Positions 20,271 to 32,085 of a stretch of 64,000 nucleotides of DNA are shown piece by piece. The position numbers and the translations under genes were made by a program. The number at the start of each line of letters is the position of its first letter. Positions within the stretch are counted from its first letter, which is position 1. The notes below the pieces were generated by a model, which had not been told where the DNA came from, searched no databases, and saw only the letters and a program-made list of their open reading frames with translations. The stretch is from contig CM060831.1 in NCBI GenBank assembly GCA_030762175.1, positions 1,490,501 through 1,554,500 on the forward strand, given 5' to 3'. The DNA is from Metallyticus violacea. Its lineage: Eukaryota > Arthropoda > Insecta > Mantodea > Metallyticidae.

Positions 20271-20289
20271 CATTAGTTTCTCGCTAAAC

Positions 20290-22215
20290 AAAACTGGCAA
20301 TTTTTTCGGCCAAATAGCAATTGATTTACTTACACACAAGGGTTTAAAGAACTCGCCTTAGGTAAAACTAAAAATTGAATAAATTAGGAATTTACGCACT
20401 GTCGTTGAAAAAGTATTTTATCCACATCTTGTTTTCATTGTACACAGACTCAAACAGGGAGGCAATAATTTCCAGAAGGGTACACTTCAGTTTCTAGCAC
20501 TAAAAAGTATGTTATTTTTGGGAGGGTGCTAATGCTCGATCCAAAAATTATAATTTCTACACAATTTGAGATTATAGCGCACTTTGCATCACAATAAAGC
20601 AAAGACTCCTATCGCGGCGACAGTTGCTGTTGTTCACAAGGAAATGTAGCGCCGATCCTTTCTCCGACGAAACTAATAAATTATTTGCCCTTTGCCATTT
20701 TGAGCGCTCACTCACCTCTGTCTGAACTAAATTTTTTATAATACTTCATTTCTCAACAGTCACCTTGAAGTCTGATGCATAACCCCCTGAATGAAGGGTT
20801 GTCCAACCTTTCAAAATCTTCCTCAAAATTTTTCTTTCAGTTTGAAGTCACTGGGAGCACAAGTATGATGCCCATAAATTTAAGTAGTGGTTAAGAATAA
20901 TGCAGAGGGTCAAGCACTTCCTCGTGCAGTTGTCTGAGGCTGCAAATAAGGGAAGAGTTGGGCATCAAAAATAAGTGAAGGCTTATTGAGGTATATTTGA
21001 TTAAGGGGACTAGGTGTGATAGCTGGAACACGACTGCGGGATAGGCAAAATACTGAAGCGCAATATGCAGAAAAGGTCTCGCTTAACCTGCAGGTTCAAA
21101 CAGATCAGATGTGGGGGAGGAGAAAGAAGTGGTCTCGCATGGCTCACATTAGCGACTTGGAAAGGAAATAAAATAATTAATGTTTACGATCGATGCGGAG
21201 AAAGCGATGACTGGAGGAATATTCTGGCAGAATGCAGGGAAACAGAGTTTTTAAAAAATGAGCATTTATCATATTTCGAATTTCTGAATTCCAACAGAAG
21301 TTTGAAGTGTTGTTCCATGAGAGATAGAAACAATTCAGGAATATTTCTAGCAAAGACCCGACAACGAAGGTTAATCGCTTTAGAGAAGGGAGGGGAGTTG
21401 GGGATAGGGGTGAGTAAAAGGAGAAAAGGGGCACTCAGAAGTAACGTATGTATATAGGAAATTCAGCTGATTTCCTCCGCAAAATTACTTCAAAATTGTC
21501 TTTAGTAAATTTCAAGTTTATAAGAAGAATCTTCTACACTTTACTATTTCGATGTGAGGTTGCTGATTAGCAGAAACATATCCTAGGATTTTATCGAGTA
21601 TAGCGGTGCCTTTATTAACAACAGTTGCTGTTTGTCTAAAGTCACATACCTGAGTATAACAAACTTCTACCAATCTGCGAGCTCTCTGTCTTGCACATTT
21701 ATTTGCACACCCATAAATGAAAATGATTTCAACTTTGTCTTGTAAAGTATACAGCTGAATGTACCCTCGCTAGGGTATTTCCAACTTCCTAAACAGTTGT
21801 TAAGCTATTAACGGTTTGTTATTTTTTTAGAAAGGTAAACAAAAGAAACTTTTGTGTTTATCTTGCGTTTGTGTTTTGTTAAATACAAAGAAATTATTAG
21901 CGGTGTTAATGTTTCTCAACCTTCTAAAATATTTTATGAAATAGCGGTTGGCTTAATAAAAAAAAGTTTCAAACAAAGATTATTTGCCTTTTTGCATAAA
22001 ACCAGGATATGAACGAAAAAAAAATGGTTTCCAATTAAACAAATTGAGTTAACCTTGAAATATCCTTTAAAAGTATCACTATTAAAATGTGATTCAATAT
22101 CGCTGTTTTTCCTCCTCGAATGAAGGAAGTAACGTGTGCCATAAATTGTTTTCTTGAAAATTTGTTGTTTTCGAGATAAGCCACTGGAAAGTTTTTAAAA
22201 GTACATCTTGTATGC
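20290..22215. other. About 1.9 kb without recognised features
   Basis: The largest ORF is plus 21065-21457 (130 codons), lysine/arginine-rich at its C-terminus and without a family motif. Its start ATG has no strong context. No retroelement or transposase signature was found in either strand. Confidence 0.3.
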
Positions 22216-22220
22216 CGTAT

Positions 22221-22437
22221 AGAGGCAAAGGGTTGGTACAGGTGGTAACCATGCTTGCTTCATAGACCTGGATCGCGGGTTCAATACGCAGATTTACGGC
22301 ACGTAAAAGAACCTCAAGTCTGAAAGAAGAGGCCTTTGAGCAAACTTTATCGGCCGTTTCACGCCCAGAATTGAACGGCGCGCTGGTGACTGAGATGTTA
22401 AATAGCGTCCGTAAATAAAAAAAATAAAAAAAAATAA
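22221..22437 (+). repeat. SINE family B, near full length
   Basis: tRNA-like head with A-box-like GGTACAGGTGGTAACC and B-box-like GCGGGTTCAATACGC (22270-22290). The body then runs GATTTACGGCACGTAAAAGA, GTTTCACGCCCAGAATTGAA and GTTAAATAGCGTCCG, ending in an A-rich tail (AAATAAAAAAAATAAAAA). The same body lies in reverse at 17.7-17.9 kb. Confidence 0.75.
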
Positions 22438-22573
22438 GAGGCGAAGGTAATCATGGCAAAAGTTGCCGCTCTTTGGATGTAAGGCCCATGCAACAGTAAT
22501 AATTCATCATTGCAACATTTCTCATCTCATAGCGTGTCGTAGTATTCAGCTGTTGTTTAACCTCCTCTCTGCG

Positions 22574-22576
<3 letters not shown>

Positions 22577-22640
<64 letters not shown>
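22577..22640. repeat. (TAA)n microsatellite
   Basis: About 21 TAA repeats, seen directly. The Asn-rich ORF crossing it (22463-22747) is an artefact of the repeat. Confidence 0.95.
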
Positions 22641-22643
<3 letters not shown>

Positions 22644-22644
22644 C

Positions 22645-23280
22645 ATGTGTATTCCCCCCCGAAAAAAATAAACTACTTGATCTCTCCTACTGCATCCTGA
22701 ATTTCTTACATAATGGGGATCCGTTATTTTTTCTTTCCTTACGTTGAATTTCGTTATTATACAAGAAAGCTACAGTTTCAATTCCATTCATTGATAACAA
22801 GTGCTACCAACTAACGTCGACAGCAGGTAGATACTCGGGACTAAGCGCGTGGCCGTAAATGCAGTACATATAAAGTTGGTATTCCTACAAGAGTGGTATA
22901 ACTTGTAGTTTTTGTGAAATTGAAGTTTGGAAGTGTTGCCTGTATATCAAGTTTAGGAAATTCCCAGTTATAACAGGGGAGAAGGTCGTGTTTACCTTTA
23001 AAGGGGGAGAACGGAGGGCTAAGTCAAAGTTGACAAAATTCAAGCTCAAGATGGGTAGCGTTCGACAGATAACAATATACAATTTTTTTAATGTTTTATT
23101 AAACATTTCATTGTATATTTTCGACGTTAATACTATAGGCGTAAGTCTGTAGGGATGAATAAAATTAAAAAAATTAATGATGACGCAAATAACTCGGAAT
23201 CCTTGGTGCCTTAAACACTTACAATATAACCTTTAAAACTATCCCTATTAAAATGTAACTGAATATCACTGTTTTTCACA
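22645..23280. other. No recognisable gene
   Basis: The minus ORF 23106-22885 is unrecognised. Confidence 0.25.
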
Positions 23281-23282
23281 TT

Positions 23283-23412
23283 GGCAATGACTTTTCCAAG
23301 GTAAGGAAAAATTCCGGAAAAACCTTACTCAATGACTTGACTTGACCGACATTCGAACCCAGATCTCTGGATTAGCAGTCGCAAACGCTACCAATAGACC
23401 ACGGAGGCAGTC
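23283..23412 (-). repeat. tRNA-derived SINE with a different head
   Basis: Reversed, the head reads GCCTCCGTGGTCTATTGGTA (A box) and CTGGGTTCGAATGTCGGTCA (B box), with CGACTGCTAATCCAGAGATC between, as in a tRNA anticodon arm. It is followed by GAGTAAGGTTTTTCC and CCTTACCTTGG. The head differs from the 16.2-kb SINE while the short body is distantly similar, so it may be a related family. Confidence 0.7.
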
Positions 23413-23504
23413 AATATGTTTTATTAGCTCTAGTTTAGGAGATACGCAACTTGTTGATCTGTACATAATTATAGTGAACAGCAAAATTTCAAAACTATTG
23501 CATA

Positions 23505-24695
23505 GAGCTTTGTAAAAATTCTTGGCCTGACCAAGGAAATCCAAGATTTAAAAGAAATGTCTTTTTTTTTTTCAGTACATTCTCCTTGTAAATCAATACA
23601 TTTACTCCAACGACTTTCCAACATTTTAATAGGTAAAATAAGATTTGTCCAACTCTAAAGAATAAGCGTCTGTCTCAGCTTCAACCTAAGTAAATATGGC
23701 GAATATGGCGGCTATGGTAGTACTTGGAAGCGAAGGTATGTAGTTTTGTAGCAAAATATCCCATATGTGTGTGTGTGTGAAAGCGCATTAGTGTGGTGAA
23801 AGACATTTTTAGAAGGTGTGGACATTTAGCCTGAATAGCATCCTTCAGTTCTCCAGTAGTGAAGTGTAATACTCCCTGGTGATGGTTCTGCTATCTAGAG
23901 GCAGTCTACAAGCACCACACTATGAGGATCCCAGAAAACCGTAGTCATGACTTTTCCTGCAAATGGAATAGTTTTTGCTTTCTTTGATACACTTTCACCT
24001 GTTGTCACCCACCTTTTGGACTGTTTCTTCGTCTCTGGTGTGTAATGATAAATCCATGTTTCATCTACTGTATGAAATGTCAGAGAAACTCACTGGAATT
24101 GCGTTTAAACACATTTGCGAAATGTTCATTTGAATACATTTTTGGTCCATTGTTAACAAGACGGCACCCATCGAGTGGAAAGCTTTCTCTTACTCAAAAC
24201 TTCTTGTAAAAGCAGTGGGCACCCTGTCGAGATCTTTGCAAAGTCAGCCAGATCGCATACCTTCAATCGAGCACTGAGAACGACATAGAGAATTTTTGTT
24301 ATAATTTCGTCGGTCGTAGTAGTTTTGGGACGCTATGAGTTACTTTCATGAAGATGATGATCTTAAATGGATGTATGACCACGCTTAAATTCAATAGGCT
24401 ACTTTTTAACCTTCGAAAACGAAGGTGAAGAACTCCTTAATGTTGAATCTGACTCCTTTTGTATTTCTGTTGGGATTAAACCCTTCAAAACGAAGCACTT
24501 TATCACATCTCGTATTTTATTTTATCCATTTTGTAAAAAATGTAACATTAGTTTGTTTACACGATCATCAACATTAATAGACGTCTGAAATTTTATAGCG
24601 TGCCATTTAAAAAGAGATACTTAACAAGTATCATAGTAGTTCGGCCATCTTTACGGCATTTTTGAGTTAGGCCGAGAACTTTTAAAACACTCTTC
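23505..24695 (-). pseudogene. SETMAR-type mariner element and transposase pseudogene (second copy)
   Basis: Terminal inverted repeats lie at 24695-24666 (GAGTGTTTTAAAAGTTCTCG on the minus strand) and 23505-23532 (AAAATTCTTGGCCTGACC on plus). Across 1.19 kb the minus strand parallels the plus copy at 10.76-11.89 kb: GTGTATCAAAGAAAGCAAAA, the TTTTCTGGGATCC block encoding VFWDS-like sequence, and the TATTACAC region encoding EYYTSLL. Several frameshifts and stops make it inactive. This copy has no large insert, which is what reveals the insert in the other copy. Part of the third-Asp block is disturbed (ATGGCGAATATGGCGGCTAT). Confidence 0.75.
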
Positions 24696-24699
24696 GTAT

Positions 24700-25650
24700 A
24701 TTATACGACTACAACTTATATGAAATGTCTTTTCATTCACTCAATTGTAAAATAAAGCACATAGGTGTACTAGTTGCTTGTCATCCTGCTTTGGGACATC
24801 TCTTTTCAATGTCTCAGGAATCGCTCACCACACTCATCTCTCACTCGCCGCAGTTTTCTACATAAGAGTGAAGAAATTGTATTTTGATGCTAGTCGAGAA
24901 GGTTGTTAACAATTTTCAAGCCTTTGGCCACCCATGAAGCCATGCACAACACTTGTAAAGCATTAGTAAAAAGTTACAAGTGGCGTCATATTAGAGCAAA
25001 ATGGAAGAACAGCTGTTTTCCAGGTTGTCGCTATACCTTGAATTAGGTAACTATTTATTTTGTGTTTTTAATGTACAGATGAGTTCTTGTAATTCCTGCT
25101 AAATAGACCTTTGTTTTATGTAAGAAATAAATTCAAACGTAATAGCTCACTTTGAGACGCGCCAGCATTTGGACGTTTCATTTCAATCGTCAAGAGACGG
25201 CAGAAGAATCAGCTTCCTGACGTTCTAGTCAATTATTTGATTAGTTATATTTATATAAGTTTGTTTATAATGTTTGGCAATAGTAATGCCGGCCGTGAAA
25301 GCCTAAAGAACATTTAACAGCATTCTCCATTTACAAAGAAACACGTTCTATTAAGCACTAAAGTCGTACTGAGGAAACAAACATAAGGCTTCCTGACGTA
25401 AGCACAGACATGCTGTTAAGATACGGTGTCTGTATAGACGAGAAACTTTCCGTAGAGATTACAGGCCCGTTGGGAACCGGAAACAGAAGATAACGAGACT
25501 GTTACGTCCCCCCAGCACATATATTGAACTAGGTAAGTGTATCCCAAAAATGGAGAAAGCTTCTTTGTACTATAAACACCAGCTATGAGCAACTGTACGC
25601 GGACTCCCAGGAGTTTGCGAAACTCTACCACGAAGCTTTAAATCACCATT
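24700..25650. other. No recognised gene
   Basis: Short ORFs at 25416-25842 overlap the start of the next mariner and are unrecognised. Confidence 0.25.
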
Positions 25651-25652
25651 GC

Positions 25653-26870
25653 GAGGGGCATTCGAAAAGTTCTGCAATAAGCCTATCATCTGTTGAACAA
25701 TAATGTAACTGGCAACAATACACTTTAAGCTATCAAAATATACATAAGTGCAAATTAAAACTTGCATAGTCACTGTCGTACAGTCTGTTGAGTTCAGTCC
25801 TGTGTCAATAGCTTGTGAAAAACCACGAATATTTCTAAACAAAACTTTACATTCTACTTTTAATCTTTAGATTTTCACATGCTGTAAGTCACGGGAAAGA
25901 GCGTGGACTTGGTAGCTGCTCATGCTGATCAAGTGTGTTGATTTGATTACATTGCAAGACGGATTGGATCATTTGAAGAAGAGCGCAAGACTTTGAAAGA
26001 CAACCCTCGCCCTTGCCGGCCTCGGGAAGCTGTGAACGAGAGAACAATTCAAAGAGCGAGGAAATTCATGAAGGAAAATCGACATATTACTGTTGAAATG
26101 CCAAGTATGGAAGTGGGTATCAGTATTGGCAACATTGACTCCATGAACATTTAAAGCTGCGAAAAATCTGTGCAAAATGGCTTCCACATTCCTTAACCAA
26201 TGAAGAGAAGAAGAGGAGAAAGGAACGTGTAAGGAAACTGCTGAGCTTGTTTTCACCAAATAGTTCTAAACGTTTGACAGATATATGCACTGGTGATGAA
26301 AGTTGGTTTTATTACTATACCATCCCAAATAAAGTTCAGAACTGCGTGGGTACATGAGACTGACCAAAGACCAGCTGTTCTTCGACAAGATTTTCGTTCT
26401 CGGAGGAACGTTTTCTTCAACTATGAAAGACCACCAGTGGTTGACTGCATGCCAGAAGGAATGACAATGAATGGAGAATACTATGACACTTATATTTTGT
26501 ATTCTTTATTCGAAGAGCTGAGGCGGCGGCCTGCAAAACAGGAACATAAAAACTGTTGCTTTTGCACGACAAAGCATCTCTTCACAGAACAGCTGCAAAT
26601 TTGAGGAAACTGGAAGTCGCCAAAGTCCAGTTGCTTCACCACGCACCTTACCTTACATCGTGTGACTTCTGGTTTTCCTCGAGTGAAATCCTGCATTGCT
26701 GGAAAACCTTTTAAACAAGTGTCAAAATCTGTTGACAATATCTCAGTCAGTGTTTTTGACAAGCGGTTGCACCGTCTACAGCTGTGTGTGGAGAGAGATG
26801 GAGATACTTGGAAGGACTGTAGCATAAGTTTTCTCATTCAGTCCTAGTTTGAACTGTAAGGTTACACTTG
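25653..26870 (+). pseudogene. mariner transposase pseudogene (family C)
   Basis: Starts with a mariner-like end, GAGGGGCATTCGAAAAGTTC (25653); the matching right end is not found. In order: HTH part with SFEEERKTLKDNPR..GRP-like motif (CRPREAVNE) at 25970-26040; RHITVEM at 26080-26100; the first-Asp block TGDESWFYYYTIPNK at 26290-26335; FFNYERPP-frame sequence for the middle; the second-Asp block LLHDKASLHRTAANL at 26555-26600; and HAPYLTSCDFWF at 26640-26675, third Asp. All three catalytic Asp codons seem present, but in different frames. The full protein would be about 340 residues, normal for mariners. Frameshifts and stops inactivate it. Confidence 0.8.
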
Positions 26871-26879
26871 CCAAACTTG

Positions 26880-27390
26880 TCATATCACAAATTATGGCAA
26901 TAATACAGTACATGCTCTATCACTCGCAATTTTTTCCTTTTTCCTATTTGCATTTTTGATAACATGGACCAGGTAAAACTCTCATAAGTACCGTCAGTTT
27001 CCCTGGCAGCAGCTTTCGGCAGCGAACTGTATAGGTAGGTATTCCTCTACTGTCAAAAACAGTAACTTCTGTTAAAAATTTTTTTAAAAAAACGAGATTT
27101 TAAAACAGGGTCCATTTTGAGAACTCTGTAGGCACACTCTTTCTATCGATTTGCTTAAAATGCATCCCTAAGTTATATTTGGATTCATGTTAGGTTTTAG
27201 TTATGCGACAAAGCTGTAATACTCGTATGGACGTTCATTTAACGTTTGTACATTATATAATTACATGGTCGTGTCTTTATAAGCAAGTGGTGTGATGTAA
27301 TTAGCTAAGTCAGGCTGCCTTATACAGATCTTTCACATAAAAACTATCCCGCACGCGGGCTAGCGGTGCTCCTCACTCTTTCTCCTACGA
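26880..27390. other. No recognised gene
   Basis: AT-rich stretch between two transposase relics. Nothing supported. Confidence 0.25.
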
Positions 27391-27394
27391 GTCG

Positions 27395-28325
27395 CTTCGA
27401 AGCGGTGCAGCAGTTGAGCTTTGCCAGGATGGGACCGTTGACTCTGGAGCAGAGCATTTTCGTGTGTAAATATTAACACAAATACGAGCTAGCTGGTCGT
27501 GTTCGTGCAGAATTTTGTTTGTAGTTCCCTGGTCAATTGTCTCCTTCCAGAAAAGCAATTCACGATATCGCAAATAGATTTAATTCTACTGGATCAGTGC
27601 ACTAAAAAACCCACCGTGGAAACGTACATTTGTAATAGAGGAAGAACTAGACGACATTGGTACAAACCTTGAACGTTCGCCAACAAAATCACTCCCGAAA
27701 TTAGCTCAACAAGTGGGATCTGCACATAAAACAACAAAACTATTATACCTCAAACTGCATAAGTGTATTGTTTAAAACAATGCGACCCAGTAGCAAGAGT
27801 GCGTAATTGTGAGTGGTTTTTTATCTGTGATTCTGAAGTCTTAATGAACCCAACGCACCTGCTCTTTTCAGAACGGCATTGTGCGCGTAATCAAAACATG
27901 CGCTACTGGTGTACAAAAATCCACATCGTGTATAGAAAAACCTCTCCTTATGATAGAAAAATTGTTAGCAAGGCGTATTATCGGCCCCATTTTTTACGAG
28001 ATGACAATAGATACATAAAGGACATTTGACCCTATTTTTTCAGCAGCTTACAGAAGAACAGAAATCATATGGGCGGTTTAAACAACTGCTCATACAGTAG
28101 TGGAGTCCATGGAGTGATTAGTGCTTGTGTGTGGCCCTCTCGCTCACAGGGGGCTACTAAAGTTCACACATTAGAGGAGCTAAAGGAAAATGTCACAAAT
28201 GAACAGTTACCGAAATTAAACGTCCCAACCAGAATGTGTTTTCTCAATACAATATCTGTTTATCTGAAGGGAGACGATATTTCCAGCATCTTCTATGAGG
28301 TAAAATTCCATACACAATTTTAGAA
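27395..28325 (+). pseudogene. DUF4817-type transposase pseudogene, nearly full length
   Basis: The first block MGPLTLEQSIFVCKY (27430-27475) matches the DUF4817 start M..LT..Q+.F.V..Y. Further on come RFNSTGSV (27568-27593) and SPTKSLPKLAQQVGSAHKTT (27674-27733), the second helix-turn-helix. The catalytic part shows NMRYWCTKIHIVY at 27892-27935 (QN.RYW...NPH), YYRPHF (for IIGP.FF), GVISACVWPSRSQG (..W.PRSPD) at 28110-28150, HTLEELKENVTNEQLPKL at 28169-28220, and SIFYEVKF at the end. The DEAWFHLSG block is degraded (SEVLMNPTHLLFSE). No exact terminal repeats found. Clearly a different subfamily from the 17.3-, 36- and 56-kb copies. Confidence 0.7.
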
Positions 28326-28890
28326 ACGAAGTTAAAGTACATACTCAGGCGGCCGTAACACGTCCAACTGCCGAGAATCAAAACATCGTGCTTGAAGAAA
28401 ATCCTGTACTTAAGCTTATTTCCTGTTGAGATTCTGCAATGGAATGACGTTTTGTGTTCCTTCTCTAACGAGAAAGACGTGCACAAAGATGGACTGCATG
28501 GTTTTTGTGGATGGAAAACGTCATTTGCTGAAATACACAGACATTTATCTGCGGATGTGGACAAGAAACTCCTGTACAGCGGCTCCATGTAAAATGCACA
28601 AACAATTTCCTAGTAAATATGGTTCGATTGTAGTACGAGGTAAAAGTGACGATTTTCCTACGGCCTCGATGCTCTGTATTGCGTCCTGGATATCGAAAGC
28701 TTAAAAGAGCACCCAGGGAATCGGAACAAATCATCGAGTCTATCAGCAGCTGTTTGTATTAAGCGCTCTATAGGGTTTGTCAAGTTGCCTTGTAAAAACA
28801 GAGGCCGTAGAGTCAAGACCATGTAGCATCTAGTAGAACTTAAGCTGATATATACATTAAGTTATATAGTATATAGAACTTAAATAAATA
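28326..28890. other. Overlapping unrecognised ORFs
   Basis: Frames at 28392-28592 and 28426-28704 (+) and 28588-28244 and 28734-28465 (-) are open but carry no motif I know. They may belong to the flank or tail of the DUF4817 element. Confidence 0.25.
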
Positions 28891-28894
28891 AAGG

Positions 28895-29790
28895 TATTGA
28901 TTTAAAATTACTTTTATTTCTCAACAACGAGGCAACTGTCGCGTCGTTTGATAAGCCCCTGAAATCCAGCAGCATAAAATTCTTTTGGTTCCAGGCATGA
29001 TTTCCCTTTCTACAGCTTCATCAACAAACATGATATTTAAGAAGATCGAGGCTAAACGGAGACATCCCACTTGAAATTTTGCAGCCTCTCGTTTGTCATG
29101 CCAGAGCGGTGAGTACTCCTGGTCCCTTGTGTTGAACGAACTTTCCTATGCCTTTATGATCCCAGAAGACTGTATTACTTTCCTGGGGGATGATGTCACT
29201 TGGAACTTTTTATTTTTCTCACAGGCGATGGGCTGGTGATGGTGAACAAAGACTTCACAATCCAGACTAGCATATCGTGGTAGCGACTGAGATGCCGTAA
29301 TGCCAGATTCATTCTTTGCATTTTGTGTTGTGGGGTCAGCATGCGCGGACTTTGTGAAACTCTAATTGTTCATTCATTATGCTGTGTGAACAACCAATGG
29401 CAGCGGCTACCCTTCTGCTTGCTCGGATTTAGTCTTCAACTTGTTGCAAATTCGCCTCTAAGGCAATCTCCCTTGGCCGTCCGAAACGGTGTTCGTTTTC
29501 GATACATGTCGGCCTTTCAGAGAACTTCCGCAACCAATTGTAAACAGCTTGACATGAAAGGCAGTTCACACCGGGAAGTATTTCTTTATGAATATTCCTT
29601 GATTCCATACAAAGGAGCTCTGCCAGTTGTACACTAACTCAGATGCGCCGCCATCTTGTAACTACTGTTTCGCTATCGTAAACATCGATTGTCCCATTCG
29701 CATGTCATCAATTACCAGAACTAATCCTGCCATCTAGCTATAGCCTCAGGTGCCTGATTCAAATATGTAGTACCCACATCAATTTGTAAC
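28895..29790 (-). pseudogene. mariner-like transposase pseudogene (family D, fuller copy)
   Basis: Reading leftwards from 29790: terminal-region sequence with ATTACAAATTGATGTGGGTA (cf. 13.75 kb); an HTH half with PGVNCLSCQAVYNWLRKFSE (29581-29522) and FGRPREIALEA (29490-29455); HSIMNN..FTKSAH; then WHDKREAAKFQVG and FYAAGFQGLIKRRDSCL (28995-28940), the mariner FY..GI..L..RWDKCL end. The three-Asp core is mostly lost between 29300 and 29050. Two copies of this family in the window (see 13.7 kb). Confidence 0.6.
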
Positions 29791-30060
29791 TTACCCTCGT
29801 AAATAACAAGATATAGATCTAATAAAATAAAGCTATCTTGTTATTTTAGCCACATTGTCCAAGAATTGCTTTATTTCATACACATTATTGTGAACAGTTT
29901 ATTTAATCTTTCATAGTGTTCTCATTTAAGTATAGCGTAATGTCTTATTAGAAATGTCACTATGATATATCAGGAGACATCTTAACAAGTGCTGGATTTT
30001 GGGATGTAGGCGTTGCAGAGGTTTGTACCATAAAGTGACTCTTACTTGCAGCCCAGGCTT
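29791..30060. other. No recognised feature
   Basis: Short gap between the mariner and the satellite-bearing element. Contains several TAGATCTAATAAAATAAAG-type AT-rich words. Confidence 0.2.
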
Positions 30061-30064
30061 GTAG

Positions 30065-31085
30065 TTAACAGATTTTAGCGAATTCCGAAGGAATGTAGTA
30101 GCTATTGTGGTTGTACCATGTAAAGATGTTTGAAAATTTTCTCCATCGATCCTACCTACTAGACACCGAAAACGACAATGAAATATAACGCTTTAGCGGC
30201 CGCAACTTTTTGTCAACGAAACTTGGCATATAACGATTAATCAACATACTATTCATCGAGTTCCTGCATTGCTCCAGCAGCCGCAGTTTTTGTTTTCTCA
30301 ACGAAACTGCATATGCGCCATTGAAATAAAATTATAAAACTAGTTCCCGGAAATCAGCGAAATCAAACAATTAGGAAGAGAGGTTTACCTGAAGCCCAAA
30401 ATTTAAAAATCGCTCTAGTGGCACTAATATTTTTTTCGCAACGAAACTCTGTATATGTCATTTAAATAAAGAAAGAAAAACAATTTCTGAAAATCAGAGA
30501 AACCGGGCTATTGGGAGTAGGGGTATACCTGAAAACCAAAGTTTAAAGGCGGTCTAAAGATTAATTTTTTCTCTATTGTTTCATAATAAAAGGCTAAATT
30601 AACTCAGTATACAATTTGTATTTACAACATACATTGATTTTATATTTTACAAAAGCATTGTCGTGAAGACAGCAAATGTAAAATATTAATCTAACGTGTG
30701 CGAGAATTATATTTATATATATGAGAGCTATGTAATAGAAAACGTTTGCGTTACATGTTTTTACTGCAATAACATTTAAATCAAATTTCAAAGCTATTGA
30801 AAATAAATGGAACTTTCAATTGTGTATTGTTGTTTGTGTGTGTTTTACTTTGTAACTTTTAATTGTTTCTGAATAGTAATGTTTTTGTTTTATTAACACA
30901 TCACATCTTAAATGCACAATGTAACTCGAAACTTTCTGTTATTTTTCTCTATTTCAGCGAATGTAAAGATGATGCCAAAAACTCATTTCATAAACATTTA
31001 AAAATGTTTAAAAATACTCACACAGTATAGCATTGTCTATTAGTTTGCACATATTTTATTTAATTAAGAGTATGTCATTCATTTT
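30065..31085 (-). mobile_element. Satellite-bearing repeat element, copy 2 (minus strand)
   Basis: Reverse-oriented copy. The tail (TTTTAGCGAATTCCGAAGGA at 30072, CTCCATCGATCCTACC near 30141) is followed by the array end GCTTTAGCGGCCGCAAC (30192), two to three ~140-bp units (boxes at about 30270, 30405 and 30545), the header (TCGTGAAGACAGCAAATGTA near 30661) and then the unique part to about 31080, which matches 5990-6420. This gives the element's order on its own strand as unique head, header, units, terminator, tail. It also shows that the head is part of the element and not flanking DNA. Confidence 0.7.
30935..31026 (+). other. Conserved splice-acceptor-like motif and short ORF inside the element head
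   Basis: A pyrimidine tract then ATTTCAG|CGAATGTAAAG (30952-30970) is followed by a frame reading ECKDDAKNSFHKH up to a TAG at 31028. The homologous part at 6 kb (minus strand) keeps TTTAAG then TGAATGTAAAG with ECKDDIKGSVDKH. This could be a captured 3' exon, but with two diverged copies I cannot tell selection from chance. Confidence 0.25.
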
Positions 31086-31108
31086 TGTGCTTAAACTACT
31101 CAATAATA

Positions 31109-31143
31109 ATGAGGAGGAGGAGGAGGAGGAGGAGGAGGAGGAG
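31109..31143. repeat. (GGA)n microsatellite
   Basis: About 11 GGA repeats directly beside the head end of the satellite element (AATGAGGAGGAGG). Confidence 0.95.
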
Positions 31144-31214
31144 AGGTTGAAGAACCTCCCCACCTTTCTTGTATAAAAGAACTACATGATACCCTTGATT
31201 TTCCTTCTTTAACT

Positions 31215-32080
31215 CGTTTTCCCTTTCCTGATTCCTGGTGTCCATTGGAAAAATTCAAACTTGCCGAAGGTTATTTAGACCTTGTCTCTGAAGTTAGCAA
31301 GACATTTTCTCTTGGCTTTGAATTGAAATATACGACGTTAGCTACTATTGATAAACGTTTCCCTGTTCATTCTTGGCCGCATGTCTATACCGATGGTTCG
31401 GCTGAAAACACTGAAACTGGAGTTTACGGACTTTACATTGTCATAATCTGTTGAGAAATACTTTGACAATTTTGATGGCGAATTAGCCGCTATTTCTTTA
31501 GCCGTAGACAAAATAGAGCAGTGTGATAAGAAAAATACTGTCTTTTTTTTTTTTTTTTTTTTTTTTTTTGATTCCAGGGCTGCAATTGTGACCTTAACAA
31601 CTTATAATCACAATGAATGTGACATCTCCAAGAACTGCATGGAAAAGCTGCTGATCTTCAAGAACCACATTGTACTGCAGAGGATTCCTAGCCACTGGAA
31701 ACGAGCGGGAAGACGAATTGGCCAAAATGGGGTCCCAAATGAAATAACGAGATCCATCTTTGTCCCTGTGGCATATCCTCCTGTATTAAATCTAACCACT
31801 TCATCCTGTATAGAGAGAAAGCTCCTGGGAACTCCCTTTCGAACAAGTCGGAAAGAATTCCTAGTTCTCTACCTAGATCAGTTGCTTCAGACTTGCTACG
31901 GGTCATGACTACTTACTGAGTCACCTGTATAGAAACAGATGCATGCCCTCTTAGCGACCATGACTGAAGAACACGTCACCATTTGCCCTGCTATTCTCTT
32001 ATTGACAATGCCTTTGGTGCGTACTTCTTTGTACTGGGCTACCCGTCGACTTATAACCGAGAGGTCGAAGGCAGGCATAG
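31215..32080 (+). pseudogene. RNase H domain and 3' end of an I-like non-LTR retrotransposon
   Basis: A reverse-transcribing element's RNase H, which removes RNA from RNA-DNA hybrids. YTDGSAENTETGVYGLY (31386-31436) carries the first catalytic Asp. FDGELAAISLAV (31469-31505) carries the Glu. DSRAAIVTL (31570-31596) carries the next Asp. LQRIPSH (31674-31694), followed in another frame by NERADELAKMG-like sequence, corresponds to the last conserved block. Further on, frames resemble the cysteine/histidine-containing tail (LYRN..C.L...H..CP). A 27-base T run at 31543-31569 interrupts the frame just before DSRA. The RT part is missing (5' truncation). The region runs directly into a TAA-repeat tail, typical of the I group. 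Confidence 0.75.
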
Positions 32081-32085
32081 GATAA

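Noticed and set aside
19917..20287. Two overlapping ORFs of 118-119 codons as a repeat protein gene
   Set aside because: They come from a 51-bp minisatellite whose unit length is a multiple of three. Open frames are expected, and no start context, homology or flanking coding sequence supports a gene.
21065..21457. 130-codon ORF as a host gene
   Set aside because: No domain, no splice or start evidence, and length is within chance for this window.
22463..22747. Asn-rich ORF (94 codons)
   Set aside because: Its centre is a (TAA)n-type microsatellite read in frame as Asn; no other motif.
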